64,000 nt of DNA from Polynucleobacter sp. MWH-S4W17 (GTDB taxonomy: Bacteria; Pseudomonadota; Gammaproteobacteria; Burkholderiales; Burkholderiaceae), in assembly GCF_018687535.1 (NCBI RefSeq), contig NZ_CP061295.1, positions 1,426,001-1,490,000 on the forward strand, read 5' to 3'. Below, piece by piece: positions 1 through 8,995 of this stretch (its first letter is position 1; every line of letters begins with the position of its first letter). Made by a program: the position numbers and the translations under genes. The notes under the pieces were generated by a model. That model was not told the DNA's origin, ran no database searches, and saw only the letters and a list, made by a program, of their open reading frames with translations.

Positions 1-1244
1 ATCACCTTCTCGTGACGTAATGCGATCAATTCATCGGTTGAGTAACCGAGCTCACTGAGAATCTCATCAGTATGCTCTCCAAGTAAGGGTGAACGCTCTA
101 CGTCAGTTGGACTATCGGACAACTTAATTGGGTTGCCAACAGTAAGGTACTTGCCACGAATTGGATGATCCACCTCAACCACTGTCCCAGTCGCGCGTAA
201 TGCAGGCTCTTCAGCAATTTCTTTCATGGACAGAATTGGACCGCATGGGATGTCATATTTATTAAGAACATCCATGACTTCAAACTTCGTCATCGTCATA
301 GTCCACTTTTCGATCTCACCGAAGATTTCCATCAAGTGCGGCAAGCGTGCCATTGGCGATGCAAAACGCACATCGGTAATCCAATCTTCACGACCGATTA
401 CTTTACAAACAGCTTCCCAAACTGGGGCTTGTACGATCACATACATATAGGCATTTGGATCTGTTTCCCAGCCCTTACACTTAACGATCCAACCAGGCTG
501 ACCGCCACCAGAAGCATTGCCGGCGCGGGGTACGGCGTCACCAAACTCACCATTCGGGAACTGTGGATATTCTTGCATCAGACCAACGCGCTCTAAACGT
601 TGTTGATCACGCAACTTCACGCGGCACAAATTCAATACGGCATCTTGCATCGCCGCTAATACTTTCTGACCACGCCCAGAGTGAGTGCGTTGGTATAGAG
701 CTGTAACAATACCGAGCGCTAAATGCAAGCCTGTTCCGCTATCACCAATTTGTGCACCGGTTACCATTGGAGGACCGTCATCAAAACCAGTGGTTGATGC
801 AGAACCACCAGCGCACTGCGCTACGTTCTCATACACCTTGCAATCTTCGTATGGACCAGGGCCAAAGCCTTTTACGGAAGCCATGATCATCATCGGATTG
901 AGTTCCTGAATGCGCTCCCAAGAAAATCCCATGCGATCAAGCGCGCCTGGTGCAAAGTTCTCAACTAATACGTCGCACTCTTTAATGAGACGCTCTAGGA
1001 TTTCTTTACCCTTTTGGGTTTTGGTATTCACGGTAATGGAGCGCTTGTTATGGTTCAGCATCGTGAAATACAAACTATCTGCATCAGGAATGTCACGCAA
1101 TTGACCGCGTGTTGCATCGCCTTCACCGGATTTTTCTACTTTGATGACGTCTGCACCAAACCAAGCCAGCAACTGAGTGCAGGTTGGGCCTGATTGAACG
1201 TGCGTAAAGTCGAGGATTTTGACCCCTTCTAGTGCTTTTGCCAT
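1..1244 (-). CDS. Formyl-CoA:oxalate CoA-transferase paralogue (CaiB/BaiF family), 3' end cut by window
   Basis: Class III CoA-transferase expected to move CoA from formyl-CoA, or another donor, to oxalate in the cytoplasm. I translated it from the ATG at 1244; 414 residues are visible and the family length is about 416, so only the last residues are missing. It has the N-terminal family pattern ([12 protein letters not shown]), the catalytic Asp in a GDSGTG motif near residue 168, and the GGGQPGW glycine loop. It is clearly homologous to the gene at 1895-3145 but has diverged along its whole length, so the duplication is old. The second copy looks more like E. coli Frc; this one may use a different acyl-CoA donor or acceptor (inference). 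Confidence 0.9.
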   Translation of the reverse strand, partial: MAKALEGVKILDFTHVQSGPTCTQLLAWFGADVIKVEKSGEGDATRGQLRDIPDADSLYFTMLNHNKRSITVNTKTQKGKEILERLIKECDVLVENFAPGALDRMGFSWERIQELNPMMIMASVKGFGPGPYEDCKVYENVAQCAGGSASTTGFDDGPPMVTGAQIGDSGTGLHLALGIVTALYQRTHSGRGQKVLAAMQDAVLNLCRVKLRDQQRLERVGLMQEYPQFPNGEFGDAVPRAGNASGGGQPGWIVKCKGWETDPNAYMYVIVQAPVWEAVCKVIGREDWITDVRFASPMARLPHLMEIFGEIEKWTMTMTKFEVMDVLNKYDIPCGPILSMKEIAEEPALRATGTVVEVDHPIRGKYLTVGNPIKLSDSPTDVERSPLLGEHTDEILSELGYSTDELIALRHEKV

Positions 1245-1383
1245 GATTTAAGTCCTAATAAGAATGAAATATTGAATTAAAGCAATTTTACCAGTGGGAA
1301 ATGGGAGAAATTGAGGCGTGCCCGTTTTTTGGGCATGGATTCCGTCTAAACCTGCATTTACTCTTGTTAGGGTCTATGTACGG

Positions 1384-1812
1384 CTAAGTCTGGGGATTTT
1401 CAAGATCAGAAAGGCGCTTTTTAAGGGCCCTTTCTTCGGCAAAACGCTCTGACTCATCCCGAATGACGGCAACCACTCCGTTAGCCTTCCCCGAGGCGTC
1501 AAAGAGCATGCCTACAGTAAAAGCGATCGAAAGGGTTCTACCATCCTTATGTTTGGCTGGAACTTTTAATAGCGAAGCGCCATAGCGGGTTGTACCAGTC
1601 TTCATAGAATGGCTATATCCCTCATTGTGTTTTTGACGTTGGCGTTCAGGAACGATGAGATCTAAAGTATTCCCAAGAGCCTCTTGCTCTGAATAGCCGA
1701 AAATGCGAGTAGCTGCTGGATTCCACAGTACGATCTTTTCATGGGCATCGGCAACCACAATCGCATCCCCTATGCATTCTACTAACGGGTGCAAATCAAT
1801 ATTGGTGTTCAT
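1384..1812 (-). CDS. Single PAS-domain protein
   Basis: A 142-residue protein made almost entirely of one PAS sensor domain (residues about 8-125), with the typical IVVADAHEKIVLWNPAATRIFGYS start and a VVAVIRDESER end, then a short helical tail. It has no kinase, cyclase or DNA-binding domain, so any output must pass through a partner protein. PAS folds bind haem, flavin or small ligands, but the sequence does not show which. It lies between the two frc paralogues on the same strand, just after the terminator of the oxc-frc unit. That position suggests a role in sensing linked to oxalate use, though this is inference. Confidence 0.8.
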   Translation of the reverse strand: MNTNIDLHPLVECIGDAIVVADAHEKIVLWNPAATRIFGYSEQEALGNTLDLIVPERQRQKHNEGYSHSMKTGTTRYGASLLKVPAKHKDGRTLSIAFTVGMLFDASGKANGVVAVIRDESERFAEERALKKRLSDLENPQT

Positions 1813-1844
1813 GTGATCAGTCTATAGAGTTTTTGAGAAATAAA

Positions 1845-1869
1845 AAAGGCGCTCACTAGGAGCGCCTTT
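1845..1869 (-). terminator. Rho-independent terminator after the oxc-frc unit
   Basis: A GC-rich hairpin (AAAGGCGCTC / GAGCGCCTTT arms with a short loop) is followed on the minus strand by a T-run. It lies between the end of frc (1895) and the start of the PAS gene (1812), so it ends the oxc-frc transcript. Confidence 0.8.
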
Positions 1870-1894
1870 AAATTAATACCAGTGTTACTTGTTA

Positions 1895-3145
1895 TTAAAC
1901 TGCTTTGGCTGTGTGTAACTTAGCGATGTCATCAGCGCTATAGCCAAGATCAGCCAATACTTCGTCAGTGTGCTCACCCAATACTGGTGATGGACCAACT
2001 TCGATTTCCAAATCAGAGAACTTGATTGGGCTACCAATAGTCAAGTACTTACCACGTACTTTGTGGTCCACTTCAACGATAGAACCGCTCTTACGCAAGT
2101 CAGGTGAGTTAGCCAATTCTTTCATAGAGAGAACTGGAGCACATGGAATATCGAACTTGCGGAGAATGTCCACAGCTTCGTACTTAGTCTTGTCTTTGAG
2201 CCACTCTTCGATGGTTGCGAAGATGTCAAAAATCTTGTCTTGACGGGCTTCAGCTGTCATGTACGCTGGATCAGTTGCCCACTCTGGCTTACCAATCGCA
2301 CGAGTAATCGGCTCCCAAGCGTGACCTTGAATTGTGAAGTAAATGTATGCGTTTGGATCTGTTTCCCAACCCTTACATTTCAACACCCAGCCTGGCTGAC
2401 CGCCACCACCAGCGTTACCGCCACGTGGAACTACGTCAGTAAATGAACCGTGTGGGTACTGTGGGTACTCTTCCAAGTAACCAATCTTGTCCAAACGTTG
2501 TTGATCGCGCAACTTCACGCGGCACAAGTTCAATACAGCGTCTTGCATTGAGCAAGATACTTTTTGACCTTTGCCAGTTTTTTGACGCTGCATCAATGCA
2601 GTCAAAATACCAATCGCCAAGTGCATACCAGTATTAGAGTCGCCCAAAGCAGCAGCAGAAACAGTAGGAGGACCATCCCAGAAACCAGTTGTAGAAGCAG
2701 CGCCACCAGCACACTGAGCTACGTTCTCATACACTTTTAAGTCTTCGTATGAGTGGCCATCGCTAAAACCTTTAACAGAAGCCATGATCATTTTTGGGTT
2801 CAATTCTTGGATACGCTTCCAAGAGAATCCCATACGATCCAAAGCGCCCGGACCAAAGTTCTCAACCATGACGTCAGAAGTTTTGATCATCTTCTCTAAA
2901 ACTTCTTTACCTTCTTGAGTCTTAGTATCCAAAGTCAAAGAGCGCTTGTTACCGTTCAACATTGTGAAGTACAAAGCATCTGCACCTGGAATATCGCGCA
3001 ATTGGCTACGAGTTACGTCGCCAGAACCTGGACGCTCAACCTTGATTACGTCAGCGCCGTACCAAGCCAACAACTGAGTACATGCAGGGCCTGCTTGTAC
3101 GTGTGTGAAGTCAATAATGCGAATACCGTCTAATGGTTTAGTCAT
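1895..3145 (-). CDS. frc: Formyl-CoA:oxalate CoA-transferase
   Basis: Activates oxalate to oxalyl-CoA using formyl-CoA and supplies the substrate of the neighbouring oxalyl-CoA decarboxylase. The 416 residues match the length of characterised Frc enzymes. The catalytic Asp is at position 169 in GDSNTG, and the mobile glycine loop ([10 protein letters not shown]) and the [11 protein letters not shown] stretch are present. Residue 48 is Gln, as I recall for E. coli Frc (YfdW), rather than the Trp of Oxalobacter. It lies 81 bp downstream of oxc on the same strand and is followed by a clear terminator, so the two form one unit. Assignment is strong because both genes of the pathway are adjacent. 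Confidence 0.95.
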   Translation of the reverse strand: MTKPLDGIRIIDFTHVQAGPACTQLLAWYGADVIKVERPGSGDVTRSQLRDIPGADALYFTMLNGNKRSLTLDTKTQEGKEVLEKMIKTSDVMVENFGPGALDRMGFSWKRIQELNPKMIMASVKGFSDGHSYEDLKVYENVAQCAGGAASTTGFWDGPPTVSAAALGDSNTGMHLAIGILTALMQRQKTGKGQKVSCSMQDAVLNLCRVKLRDQQRLDKIGYLEEYPQYPHGSFTDVVPRGGNAGGGGQPGWVLKCKGWETDPNAYIYFTIQGHAWEPITRAIGKPEWATDPAYMTAEARQDKIFDIFATIEEWLKDKTKYEAVDILRKFDIPCAPVLSMKELANSPDLRKSGSIVEVDHKVRGKYLTIGSPIKFSDLEIEVGPSPVLGEHTDEVLADLGYSADDIAKLHTAKAV

Positions 3146-3226
3146 GTGTGTTTCTCCTTAAGTCTTTCTTGTTTACTTCAAATTTAGCTCAAAAATATTA
3201 ACTTTTTATTACCGTTTTTTAATATC

Positions 3227-4936
3227 TTATTTCTTAGCAGCTGCGGTGGATGGGTTTAAGTTCGTTAAACGTCCACTCTCAGTACCTGCAGTTTCATCAA
3301 TAACAGCATTGATGAGGGCTGGTTTACCGGCAGCAATCGCTTCTGTTAACGCTGCTTCTAATTCTGCTGGGGTAGTTACGTAGTAACCAACACCACCAAA
3401 CGCTTCAATCATTTTGTCGTAACGAGCATCTTTCACGAACACAGTTGGTGCAACATCAGCACCACCAGTTGGGTTAACGTCAGTACCGCGGTATACGCCG
3501 TTGTTGTTGAATACAACAGTCGTGATTGGCAGGTTATAACGGCAAACTGTTTCCAATTCCATGCCGCTAAAGCCAAATGCGCTGTCGCCTTCAACTGCAA
3601 CTGTTGGCAAGCCGCTAGTAACGGCCGCGCCAATTGCATAACCCATACCGATACCCATAATGCCCCAAGTACCAGAGTCAAAACGCTTACGCGGCTTGTA
3701 CATATCAACGATTGCACGGCAATAGTCGAGCGTATTTGCCCCTTCGTTTACCAAGTTCACATCTGGGTTCTTCTTAATCACATCACGAATCACACGTAAC
3801 GCGCCATGGAAGTTCATTGGGCTTGCTTCTTTAGCCAATGTCTCTGCCATTTTGGCTAAGTTCTTATCCTTCTTCTCAGTGATCGCAGCAATCCACTCAG
3901 CGCTTGGCTTAGGAACTACAGAGATACCCTTTAAGAGTTCACCAACACATGAACCGATATCGCCAATCAATGGGGCAGCGATTTGTACGTTGCTATCCAC
4001 TTCGTTTGCTTGAATATCAATTTGAATAAATTTCTTAGGCTCTTTGCCCCAAGTTTTACCTTTACCGTGTGCCAGCAACCAGTTCAAACGCGCACCAACC
4101 AACAACACTGCGTCAGCTTCAGCCAAAACAAATGAACGCGCTGCAGAAGCAGATTGTGGGTGATTGTCTGGCAACAAACCTTTAGCCATAGACATCGGCA
4201 AGTAAGGGATACCTGATTTTTCAACTAAGTCACGAATCTCTTTATCGGCTTGAGCATAAGCAGCGCCCTTACCCAAGAGAATCAATGGACGCTTAGCGCC
4301 CTTCAACACATCTAATGCACGAGCAACTGCATCAGCTGCTGGGATTTGACGTGGAACTGGATCAATTACTTTGAAAATGGATTTCTTTGCTTCATCAGCA
4401 GGCATAGTTTGTGCAAGCAACTGAGCTGGCAAGTCTAAATAAACGCCACCTGGACGACCAGAAACAGCAGCACGGATTGCGCGAGCAAAACCAATGCCGA
4501 TATCTTCAATGTGATTAATACGATATGCAGCTTTGCAATATGGCTTCGCTGCGTTGAGCTGATCCATCTCTTCGTAGTCGCCCTGTTGCAAGTCAACGAT
4601 TTCACGTTCGCTTGAACCAGAGATCAAAATCATTGGGAAGCAGTTCACAGTTGCATTAGCAAGTGCTGTCAAACCGTTCAAGAAACCAGGAGCAGAAACA
4701 GTCATACAGATACCCGGCTTTTGCGTCATATAACCAGCAATAGCAGCAGCATTACCTGCGTGTTGTTCATGACGGAAGCCGATAAAACGCAAACCTTCTG
4801 CTTGCGCTAAACGGCATAAGTCAGTAATTGGAATACCAACGAGGCCGAAAATAGTATCGAGGTCGTTTGCTTTCAGGGCGTCAATGACGAGGTGAAAGCC
4901 ATCGGTTAATTGTGTGTTTTGATTATCAGTTGTCAT
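3227..4936 (-). CDS. oxc: Oxalyl-CoA decarboxylase
   Basis: Thiamine-diphosphate enzyme that splits oxalyl-CoA into formyl-CoA and CO2. Its 569 residues match Oxc of Oxalobacter. The N-terminal pyrimidine-binding domain has the catalytic Glu region ([16 protein letters not shown]), there is a central FAD/ADP-type domain, and the C-terminal domain has the [11 protein letters not shown]...NNNG ThDP/Mg motif. With frc it makes a complete cycle in which formyl-CoA returns as CoA donor. The upstream 200-bp gap holds an FNR-type box (5088-5101) beside a Crp/Fnr regulator gene, so oxygen or redox control is plausible. It could be confused with acetolactate synthase, but the pairing with frc settles it. 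Confidence 0.95.
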   Translation of the reverse strand: MTTDNQNTQLTDGFHLVIDALKANDLDTIFGLVGIPITDLCRLAQAEGLRFIGFRHEQHAGNAAAIAGYMTQKPGICMTVSAPGFLNGLTALANATVNCFPMILISGSSEREIVDLQQGDYEEMDQLNAAKPYCKAAYRINHIEDIGIGFARAIRAAVSGRPGGVYLDLPAQLLAQTMPADEAKKSIFKVIDPVPRQIPAADAVARALDVLKGAKRPLILLGKGAAYAQADKEIRDLVEKSGIPYLPMSMAKGLLPDNHPQSASAARSFVLAEADAVLLVGARLNWLLAHGKGKTWGKEPKKFIQIDIQANEVDSNVQIAAPLIGDIGSCVGELLKGISVVPKPSAEWIAAITEKKDKNLAKMAETLAKEASPMNFHGALRVIRDVIKKNPDVNLVNEGANTLDYCRAIVDMYKPRKRFDSGTWGIMGIGMGYAIGAAVTSGLPTVAVEGDSAFGFSGMELETVCRYNLPITTVVFNNNGVYRGTDVNPTGGADVAPTVFVKDARYDKMIEAFGGVGYYVTTPAELEAALTEAIAAGKPALINAVIDETAGTESGRLTNLNPSTAAAKK

Positions 4937-5087
4937 AGAAATTTATATAGAAATTGCGGGTTTGCTCTTCCAGAGCCAATGCAATTTAGCTTTCGCTAAC
5001 GTCTCCAATGTAGTTATAAATCGCATAACGGGTTTTGTGTCCCGCTTAGGCTGAGATGAATATTAGGCTTGGGGAAGAGGTTCATCA

Positions 5088-5101
5088 TTGACTTCGGTCA
5101 A
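5088..5101. promoter_or_regulatory. FNR/CRP-type operator, perfect palindrome
   Basis: TTGACTTCGGTCAA is a perfect inverted repeat (TTGAC-N4-GTCAA) that matches the FNR/FixK class of binding site. It lies 152 bp upstream of the oxc start and just past the end of the Crp/Fnr-family gene, whose recognition helix is of the FNR type. Confidence 0.65.
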
Positions 5102-5140
5102 TTTCCCCCTAAATCCTGTAATTACGGGCGGTTTTGCCCC

Positions 5141-5758
5141 TTAAACAAAGAGCTCTTTATGCTTCGTTTTAAGGCGACTTAGGGTCTCAGGAGAGAGATT
5201 GAGGTAAGCCGCTAACTCCTTCTTTGGAAGAAGCTCGAATAAATCCTCATATTTACGCAAGAAACGCTCTACCCGGCCTGGAGCATCGAGCATATGCAAG
5301 GTAATGGTGTGAGCCATGATTTCACTCATCAGGCGCATCACCTCAAACTCAAAGCTCTCTTTGAGAGGTTTGTGCTCCTCCAGGAATTCAGCCCACTTCT
5401 TCATGGGCATCCGAGCTACACGCGCCTTAGTGACACACGCAATACTGTATGGGGCAGCGGTTTTTAAGCGCCATGCGGCATAGCTGGTTTCAATATCTTT
5501 TTCGATAGCAAAACGCAAAATCATCTCTTTGGCATCCGCGCTCGAAACAATCCGTTTCAGAATGCCATCCAAAACGAAGTACTGCTCCATCTGGTGATCA
5601 CCTTGATGCAGCAAGATTTCTGATTTTTTGAGGTCTGCAATTTCTAAATGGCGCTCTAAATCAGCCATTGCCGAGGGATCCAAGCTTTTTAAGACCGAGT
5701 TTTGACTCAACTGCAGACGAATCAGGTTTTTTTCGGGATGCTTATCTAATACGGTCAT
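5141..5758 (-). CDS. Crp/Fnr-family transcriptional regulator
   Basis: DNA-binding regulator with an N-terminal cyclic-nucleotide-binding-like beta barrel (residues about 25-115), a long dimer helix and a C-terminal winged helix. The recognition helix reads LSPETLSRLKTK; the E-T-x-S-R pattern is that of FNR, which reads TTGAT/TTGAC half sites. There is no N-terminal Cys cluster, so it should not carry an Fe-S cluster like FNR itself; the signal is unknown. I chose the ATG at 5758 because AAGGA precedes it at good spacing; a TTG at 5773 would add five residues. Its placement next to oxc and to a matching palindrome suggests control of oxalate genes. Confidence 0.88.
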   Translation of the reverse strand: MTVLDKHPEKNLIRLQLSQNSVLKSLDPSAMADLERHLEIADLKKSEILLHQGDHQMEQYFVLDGILKRIVSSADAKEMILRFAIEKDIETSYAAWRLKTAAPYSIACVTKARVARMPMKKWAEFLEEHKPLKESFEFEVMRLMSEIMAHTITLHMLDAPGRVERFLRKYEDLFELLPKKELAAYLNLSPETLSRLKTKHKELFV

Positions 5759-5849
5759 GAATCCTTGCTCCAAGACCCTCTATTGTAGGCTTCTTTACCT
5801 CTCAAAGCCTTGGATCCCCTCTTGGCGCACTTCAAATCCGCTAGAATGA

Positions 5850-6040
5850 TGAGGTCATGGTGCTTTATTGCAGTGCAATAAAGTTAAACGGGAAACACTA
5901 AACGTGTGCTGCCCCCGCAACGGTAGGTAAATGCGTCTTTTCTAGCGGTCAAAGACGTCAGGAGTCTGACAAAGCCACTGTGCGCGTCAATCGCATGGGA
6001 AGGCCAGATTCTGATATTTACTAGCCCGGATACCGGCCAA
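5850..6040 (+). ncRNA. Cobalamin riboswitch
   Basis: The leader of the btuB-like gene shows the cobalamin aptamer landmarks in order: a GGTCATGGTGC start, AACGGGAAACAC, a core GCTGCCCCCGCAACGGTA segment, the CATGGGAAGGC element, and a B12-box-like AGCCCGGATACCGGCC at 6023-6038. Binding of adenosyl- or related cobalamin should turn down synthesis of the receptor. About 160 bases separate the aptamer from the start codon and probably hold the expression platform. Confidence 0.93.
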
Positions 6041-6198
6041 GACAGGTGGAATTTTGCGGACGGGGACCTTCGCGCGCCAATAAAGCGCTTAGTTTCTTCA
6101 TACTGCGCCCAATTGACGCCTGAACTCTTGCAAGTGAAATTCTGTTCGACCCAGCTTACGGGGAAGTGAGCTAGGCAATCGATGACAGAAAGTGGATC

Positions 6199-8166
6199 AT
6201 GAAGCAGCAGTTCAACAACAAAAAAGCCGCACTCCTTTTGGGTGCCCTCATCAGTATTAATGCCTTCGCACAAAACAACGCACCAATAGTTTTAGCAAGT
6301 GTAACTAGCCCACTTAACCCCATCATCGTCACTGCAACGCGCACGCCAACCAAAGCGAGCGATGTATTGGCTGATAACGTTTACATTGGCCCTGAAGAAA
6401 TCGAGCAAGCCGGACAGACGAGCTTGGTTGAATTACTGCAACGACAAAAGGGTGTGACCATTTCTAGTTATGGAACAGGCGGATCCAATGCCAGTGTTTT
6501 CTTAAGAGGCACTACTAATAATCAGACTCTGGTATTGATCGATGGCGTTCGTATTGATGATGCAATTAATGGCGGCACCAACTGGTCAGTCATCCCACTG
6601 ACGATCATCGATCATATTGAAATCGTATTTGGCCCTCAGAGTAGTCTTTATGGCTCTGATGCCATCGGTGGAGTTGTGCAAATCTTTACCAAAAAAGGTG
6701 ATGGGCCCGCTAAGGTAGGCGCTTCTTTTGGATATGGCAGTTACGGCACGAGTATTAGTGAAGCCAGTATTAATGGATCTACTCAAGACGATCAAAAAAT
6801 TCGCTACTCGCTTGCCGCAAGCCAAACCCTCTCTATGGGCTTTAATACCATCGCACCTAACAATAAGGATGGGCTTACCGCATCAGGCAGAACGGGCTAC
6901 GCTCAAGACAGCATTACTGGCAGACTATCCCAGGAGTGGAGTAAGGGACAAGAGTTTGGATTGCAGTTTTTAAATAGTCGCCTGAATAACCAACTGCCCG
7001 GGTTTGATCCGCAAGAGTTTTTATATCAACAAACTCAAAATCAAGTTTCTCAATTGGGAACCTATTCCCTCTACTCTAAAAATCAAGTGATGGAAAACTG
7101 GCGCAGCCTCCTGCAAGCATCCGCACAAACAGGAACCGCACTAAACCATGCTCCTGGCACACCAGATAATCCAGCATACGACAGCACCCTGAATCAAAGA
7201 CAAAATATCTACACCTGGCAAAATGATTTCGCTATTGGCGCTGATGTTTTGCAAGTATTAGCGGAAAGAAAAACCCAAAAAGTTTCCAGCAATCAATTGG
7301 ACTACAACAACGGTGACTTCAACAACTTGACAGCGCCCTACCCTTTTTTGGGCTTTAGTCAAACCCGTAACACCAATTCAGGTGCTATTGCTTATCAACT
7401 GAAAAGAGAAGCGCACTTAGCTAACTTCTCACTCCGCAATGACAGCATCACAGGTTACGGACCACAAACTACAGGCGCAGCAGCGTACGGCTACTTCTTC
7501 ACCAAAGAATGGCGTGCGAACATTAACTATGGAACTGGCTTTAGAGCGCCAACATTTAATGACCTCTACTACCCAGGATACGGAAATACAGCCATCCTTC
7601 CTGAGAAAAGTAAAAATACTGAAGCAGGACTTCATTACGAAAAACCAGGTCTTGATGGGCATGTCGTGGTCTTTAGTAACTCCATCTCAAACTTGATTCA
7701 AGTTAGCAATTCTGACACGTGCCCGGTGGGAACGGGCATCTTTGGCTGTGCATCCAACGTGGCAAGCGCCAAAATTACTGGTAGCACTTTGAGTGGTACC
7801 GTACAAATGTCCTCACTCAGCTTAAAAGGCTCCTTCACACAGCAAAACCCAGTAAACGAGAGCACTAATAGCACTCTGATAAAACAAGCTAAGCAATACG
7901 GCAATGTGGCAGGTGAATATCTTTATCTCAAATTAACTGCCGGGATCGGGGCCACCTTTTCCGGAAGAAGGGATGACTTTCAGGGTGCGAACACCGGCAT
8001 GGGCGGCTACACCATCTTTAACCTCTATGCCAACTATGATTTAGAGAAAGACTTTAGCGTCTTTGCCCGCTGGAATAATGCCTTAAATAAGACTTACCAA
8101 CTTAGTTATGGCTATAACACCCCGGGCTCAAACGTATTTGTAGGACTACGTTACGCCATGAAATAA
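6199..8166 (+). CDS. btuB: TonB-dependent vitamin B12 receptor (BtuB-like)
   Basis: Outer-membrane receptor for active, TonB-driven uptake of cobalamins. It has a Sec signal peptide (residues 1 to about 25, ending AFA), a TonB-box-like IIVTATRTP stretch near residue 43, a plug domain (about 55-165, with LRGTTNNQTLVLIDGVR and SSLYGSDAIGGVVQI), and a 22-strand-type barrel ending in ...VGLRYAMK. Its 655 residues are close to the E. coli BtuB length. The cobalamin riboswitch directly upstream sets the substrate class. No other B12-uptake or B12-synthesis gene is visible in this window, so the inner-membrane partner must be elsewhere. Confidence 0.93.
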   Translation: MKQQFNNKKAALLLGALISINAFAQNNAPIVLASVTSPLNPIIVTATRTPTKASDVLADNVYIGPEEIEQAGQTSLVELLQRQKGVTISSYGTGGSNASVFLRGTTNNQTLVLIDGVRIDDAINGGTNWSVIPLTIIDHIEIVFGPQSSLYGSDAIGGVVQIFTKKGDGPAKVGASFGYGSYGTSISEASINGSTQDDQKIRYSLAASQTLSMGFNTIAPNNKDGLTASGRTGYAQDSITGRLSQEWSKGQEFGLQFLNSRLNNQLPGFDPQEFLYQQTQNQVSQLGTYSLYSKNQVMENWRSLLQASAQTGTALNHAPGTPDNPAYDSTLNQRQNIYTWQNDFAIGADVLQVLAERKTQKVSSNQLDYNNGDFNNLTAPYPFLGFSQTRNTNSGAIAYQLKREAHLANFSLRNDSITGYGPQTTGAAAYGYFFTKEWRANINYGTGFRAPTFNDLYYPGYGNTAILPEKSKNTEAGLHYEKPGLDGHVVVFSNSISNLIQVSNSDTCPVGTGIFGCASNVASAKITGSTLSGTVQMSSLSLKGSFTQQNPVNESTNSTLIKQAKQYGNVAGEYLYLKLTAGIGATFSGRRDDFQGANTGMGGYTIFNLYANYDLEKDFSVFARWNNALNKTYQLSYGYNTPGSNVFVGLRYAMK

Positions 8167-8193
8167 GCTCTTTTTTCAGACTACAATGCCAGT

Positions 8194-8481
8194 ATGAGCG
8201 AGACCCCCCCTCTTTCCACTGGCGACCTAGCCTTAGGTATGGATGCGCTATGCGCATCCATCAATCGAGTGGCTGGAAAAATTCAGGTTATTGCTGAAGC
8301 TGTGCAAAGCATTAATCAAAATCGAGTGCAGCTTGAGGGTAAGATTGATGAGGCACAAAAGCGAGTTCAACGCATCTTGAGTCGCCTGCCAGAACAAAGC
8401 GACGGTCGCCAACTCAATCTACTTGGCGAAGCTATCCCACCAAATAACCCTGAGGATGACAATGAGCCAACAACGCATTGA
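8194..8481 (+). CDS. Small coiled-coil protein encoded before zapA
   Basis: A 95-residue protein of unknown function. Residues about 15-65 form a heptad-rich helix (INRVAGKIQVIAEAVQSI...VQLEGKIDEAQKRVQRIL), so it is likely a coiled coil; the last 30 residues are polar and probably disordered. Its stop overlaps the start of zapA by about 20 bp, indicating translational coupling. Short coiled-coil proteins of the ZapB/TIGR02449 type often precede zapA in proteobacteria, so a role with ZapA in division is reasonable but unproven. Confidence 0.75.
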   Translation: MSETPPLSTGDLALGMDALCASINRVAGKIQVIAEAVQSINQNRVQLEGKIDEAQKRVQRILSRLPEQSDGRQLNLLGEAIPPNNPEDDNEPTTH

Positions 8482-8815
8482 GGTAAGTCTTGCCGGTCAG
8501 AAAATTACTCTGGCAACTAGTGCCGAGCATGAGCCATTACTCCGTGCAGCGTGCGTCTTGGTAGATGAACAAATTCAACTGGCTATTAATGGTGGTAACC
8601 GCAGTATTGAAAGAGCGAGCATGATGGCCGCACTCAAAATTGCTGGCGATCTTATTACCTTACAAAAAAATCCATCACAGCAAAGCAGTTCTTCCAATGT
8701 CAGCACAGATGAAGTTACTCGCCTACAGGGTGAGATTCGTGCACTTGAAGACCAGGTAGATGCTTTGATGCAAACCCTTTCCCTGCCTGGTTCGCCAAGG
8801 CCAATAGTTCCTTGA
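8462..8815 (+). CDS. zapA: Cell division protein ZapA
   Basis: FtsZ-associated protein that bundles protofilaments and stabilises the Z-ring. The N-terminal globular part (RIEVSLAGQKITL, with the A-C-V-L-V-D-E-Q-I pattern) and the C-terminal coiled coil (TRLQGEIRALEDQVDALMQTL) fit the family at about 118 residues. I prefer the ATG at 8462 (MSQQRIEV); the ATG at 8456 and an upstream one at 8423 add residues not typical of the family. It overlaps the preceding coiled-coil gene and is followed at once by 6S RNA, a gene order common in proteobacteria. Confidence 0.9.
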   Translation: MSQQRIEVSLAGQKITLATSAEHEPLLRAACVLVDEQIQLAINGGNRSIERASMMAALKIAGDLITLQKNPSQQSSSSNVSTDEVTRLQGEIRALEDQVDALMQTLSLPGSPRPIVP

Positions 8816-8837
8816 ACCGATGCGCAAGCATCCGGAA

Positions 8838-8995
8838 CGATCTTTACCTTGTGGGCGCGAGCGTTTTGCAAGTTCACAGTGCCAACTTAGACTTGGTTAC
8901 TCCCTGAGCCTCTTAATGCACCCGAAACAGAGTAGCCGTTCCACCTTGAACCTTAGGGTTCAGGATGACGGCCTAGCGGCTAAGGCGGGGAATTC
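8838..8995 (+). ncRNA. ssrS: 6S RNA
   Basis: The region just after zapA contains the two best conserved 6S RNA segments in the right order: CTCCCTGAGCC on the 5' side of the central bubble, and the CTTGAACC...GGGTTCAGG hairpin, then GGCCTAGCGGCTAAGGCGG closing the stem. 6S RNA imitates an open promoter and holds the housekeeping RNA polymerase in stationary phase. The ends are approximate; the 3' end runs into the start codon of the next gene at 8996. Confidence 0.88.

Noticed and set aside
1300-1345. Hairpin TGCCC...GGGCA between the first frc copy and the PAS gene
   Set aside because: Five pairs with a loop made of the T-run itself and no T-run after it; too weak to call a terminator.
8423-8461. 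Upstream ATG for ZapA
   Set aside because: It adds 13 residues inside the preceding gene that are not found in ZapA proteins.
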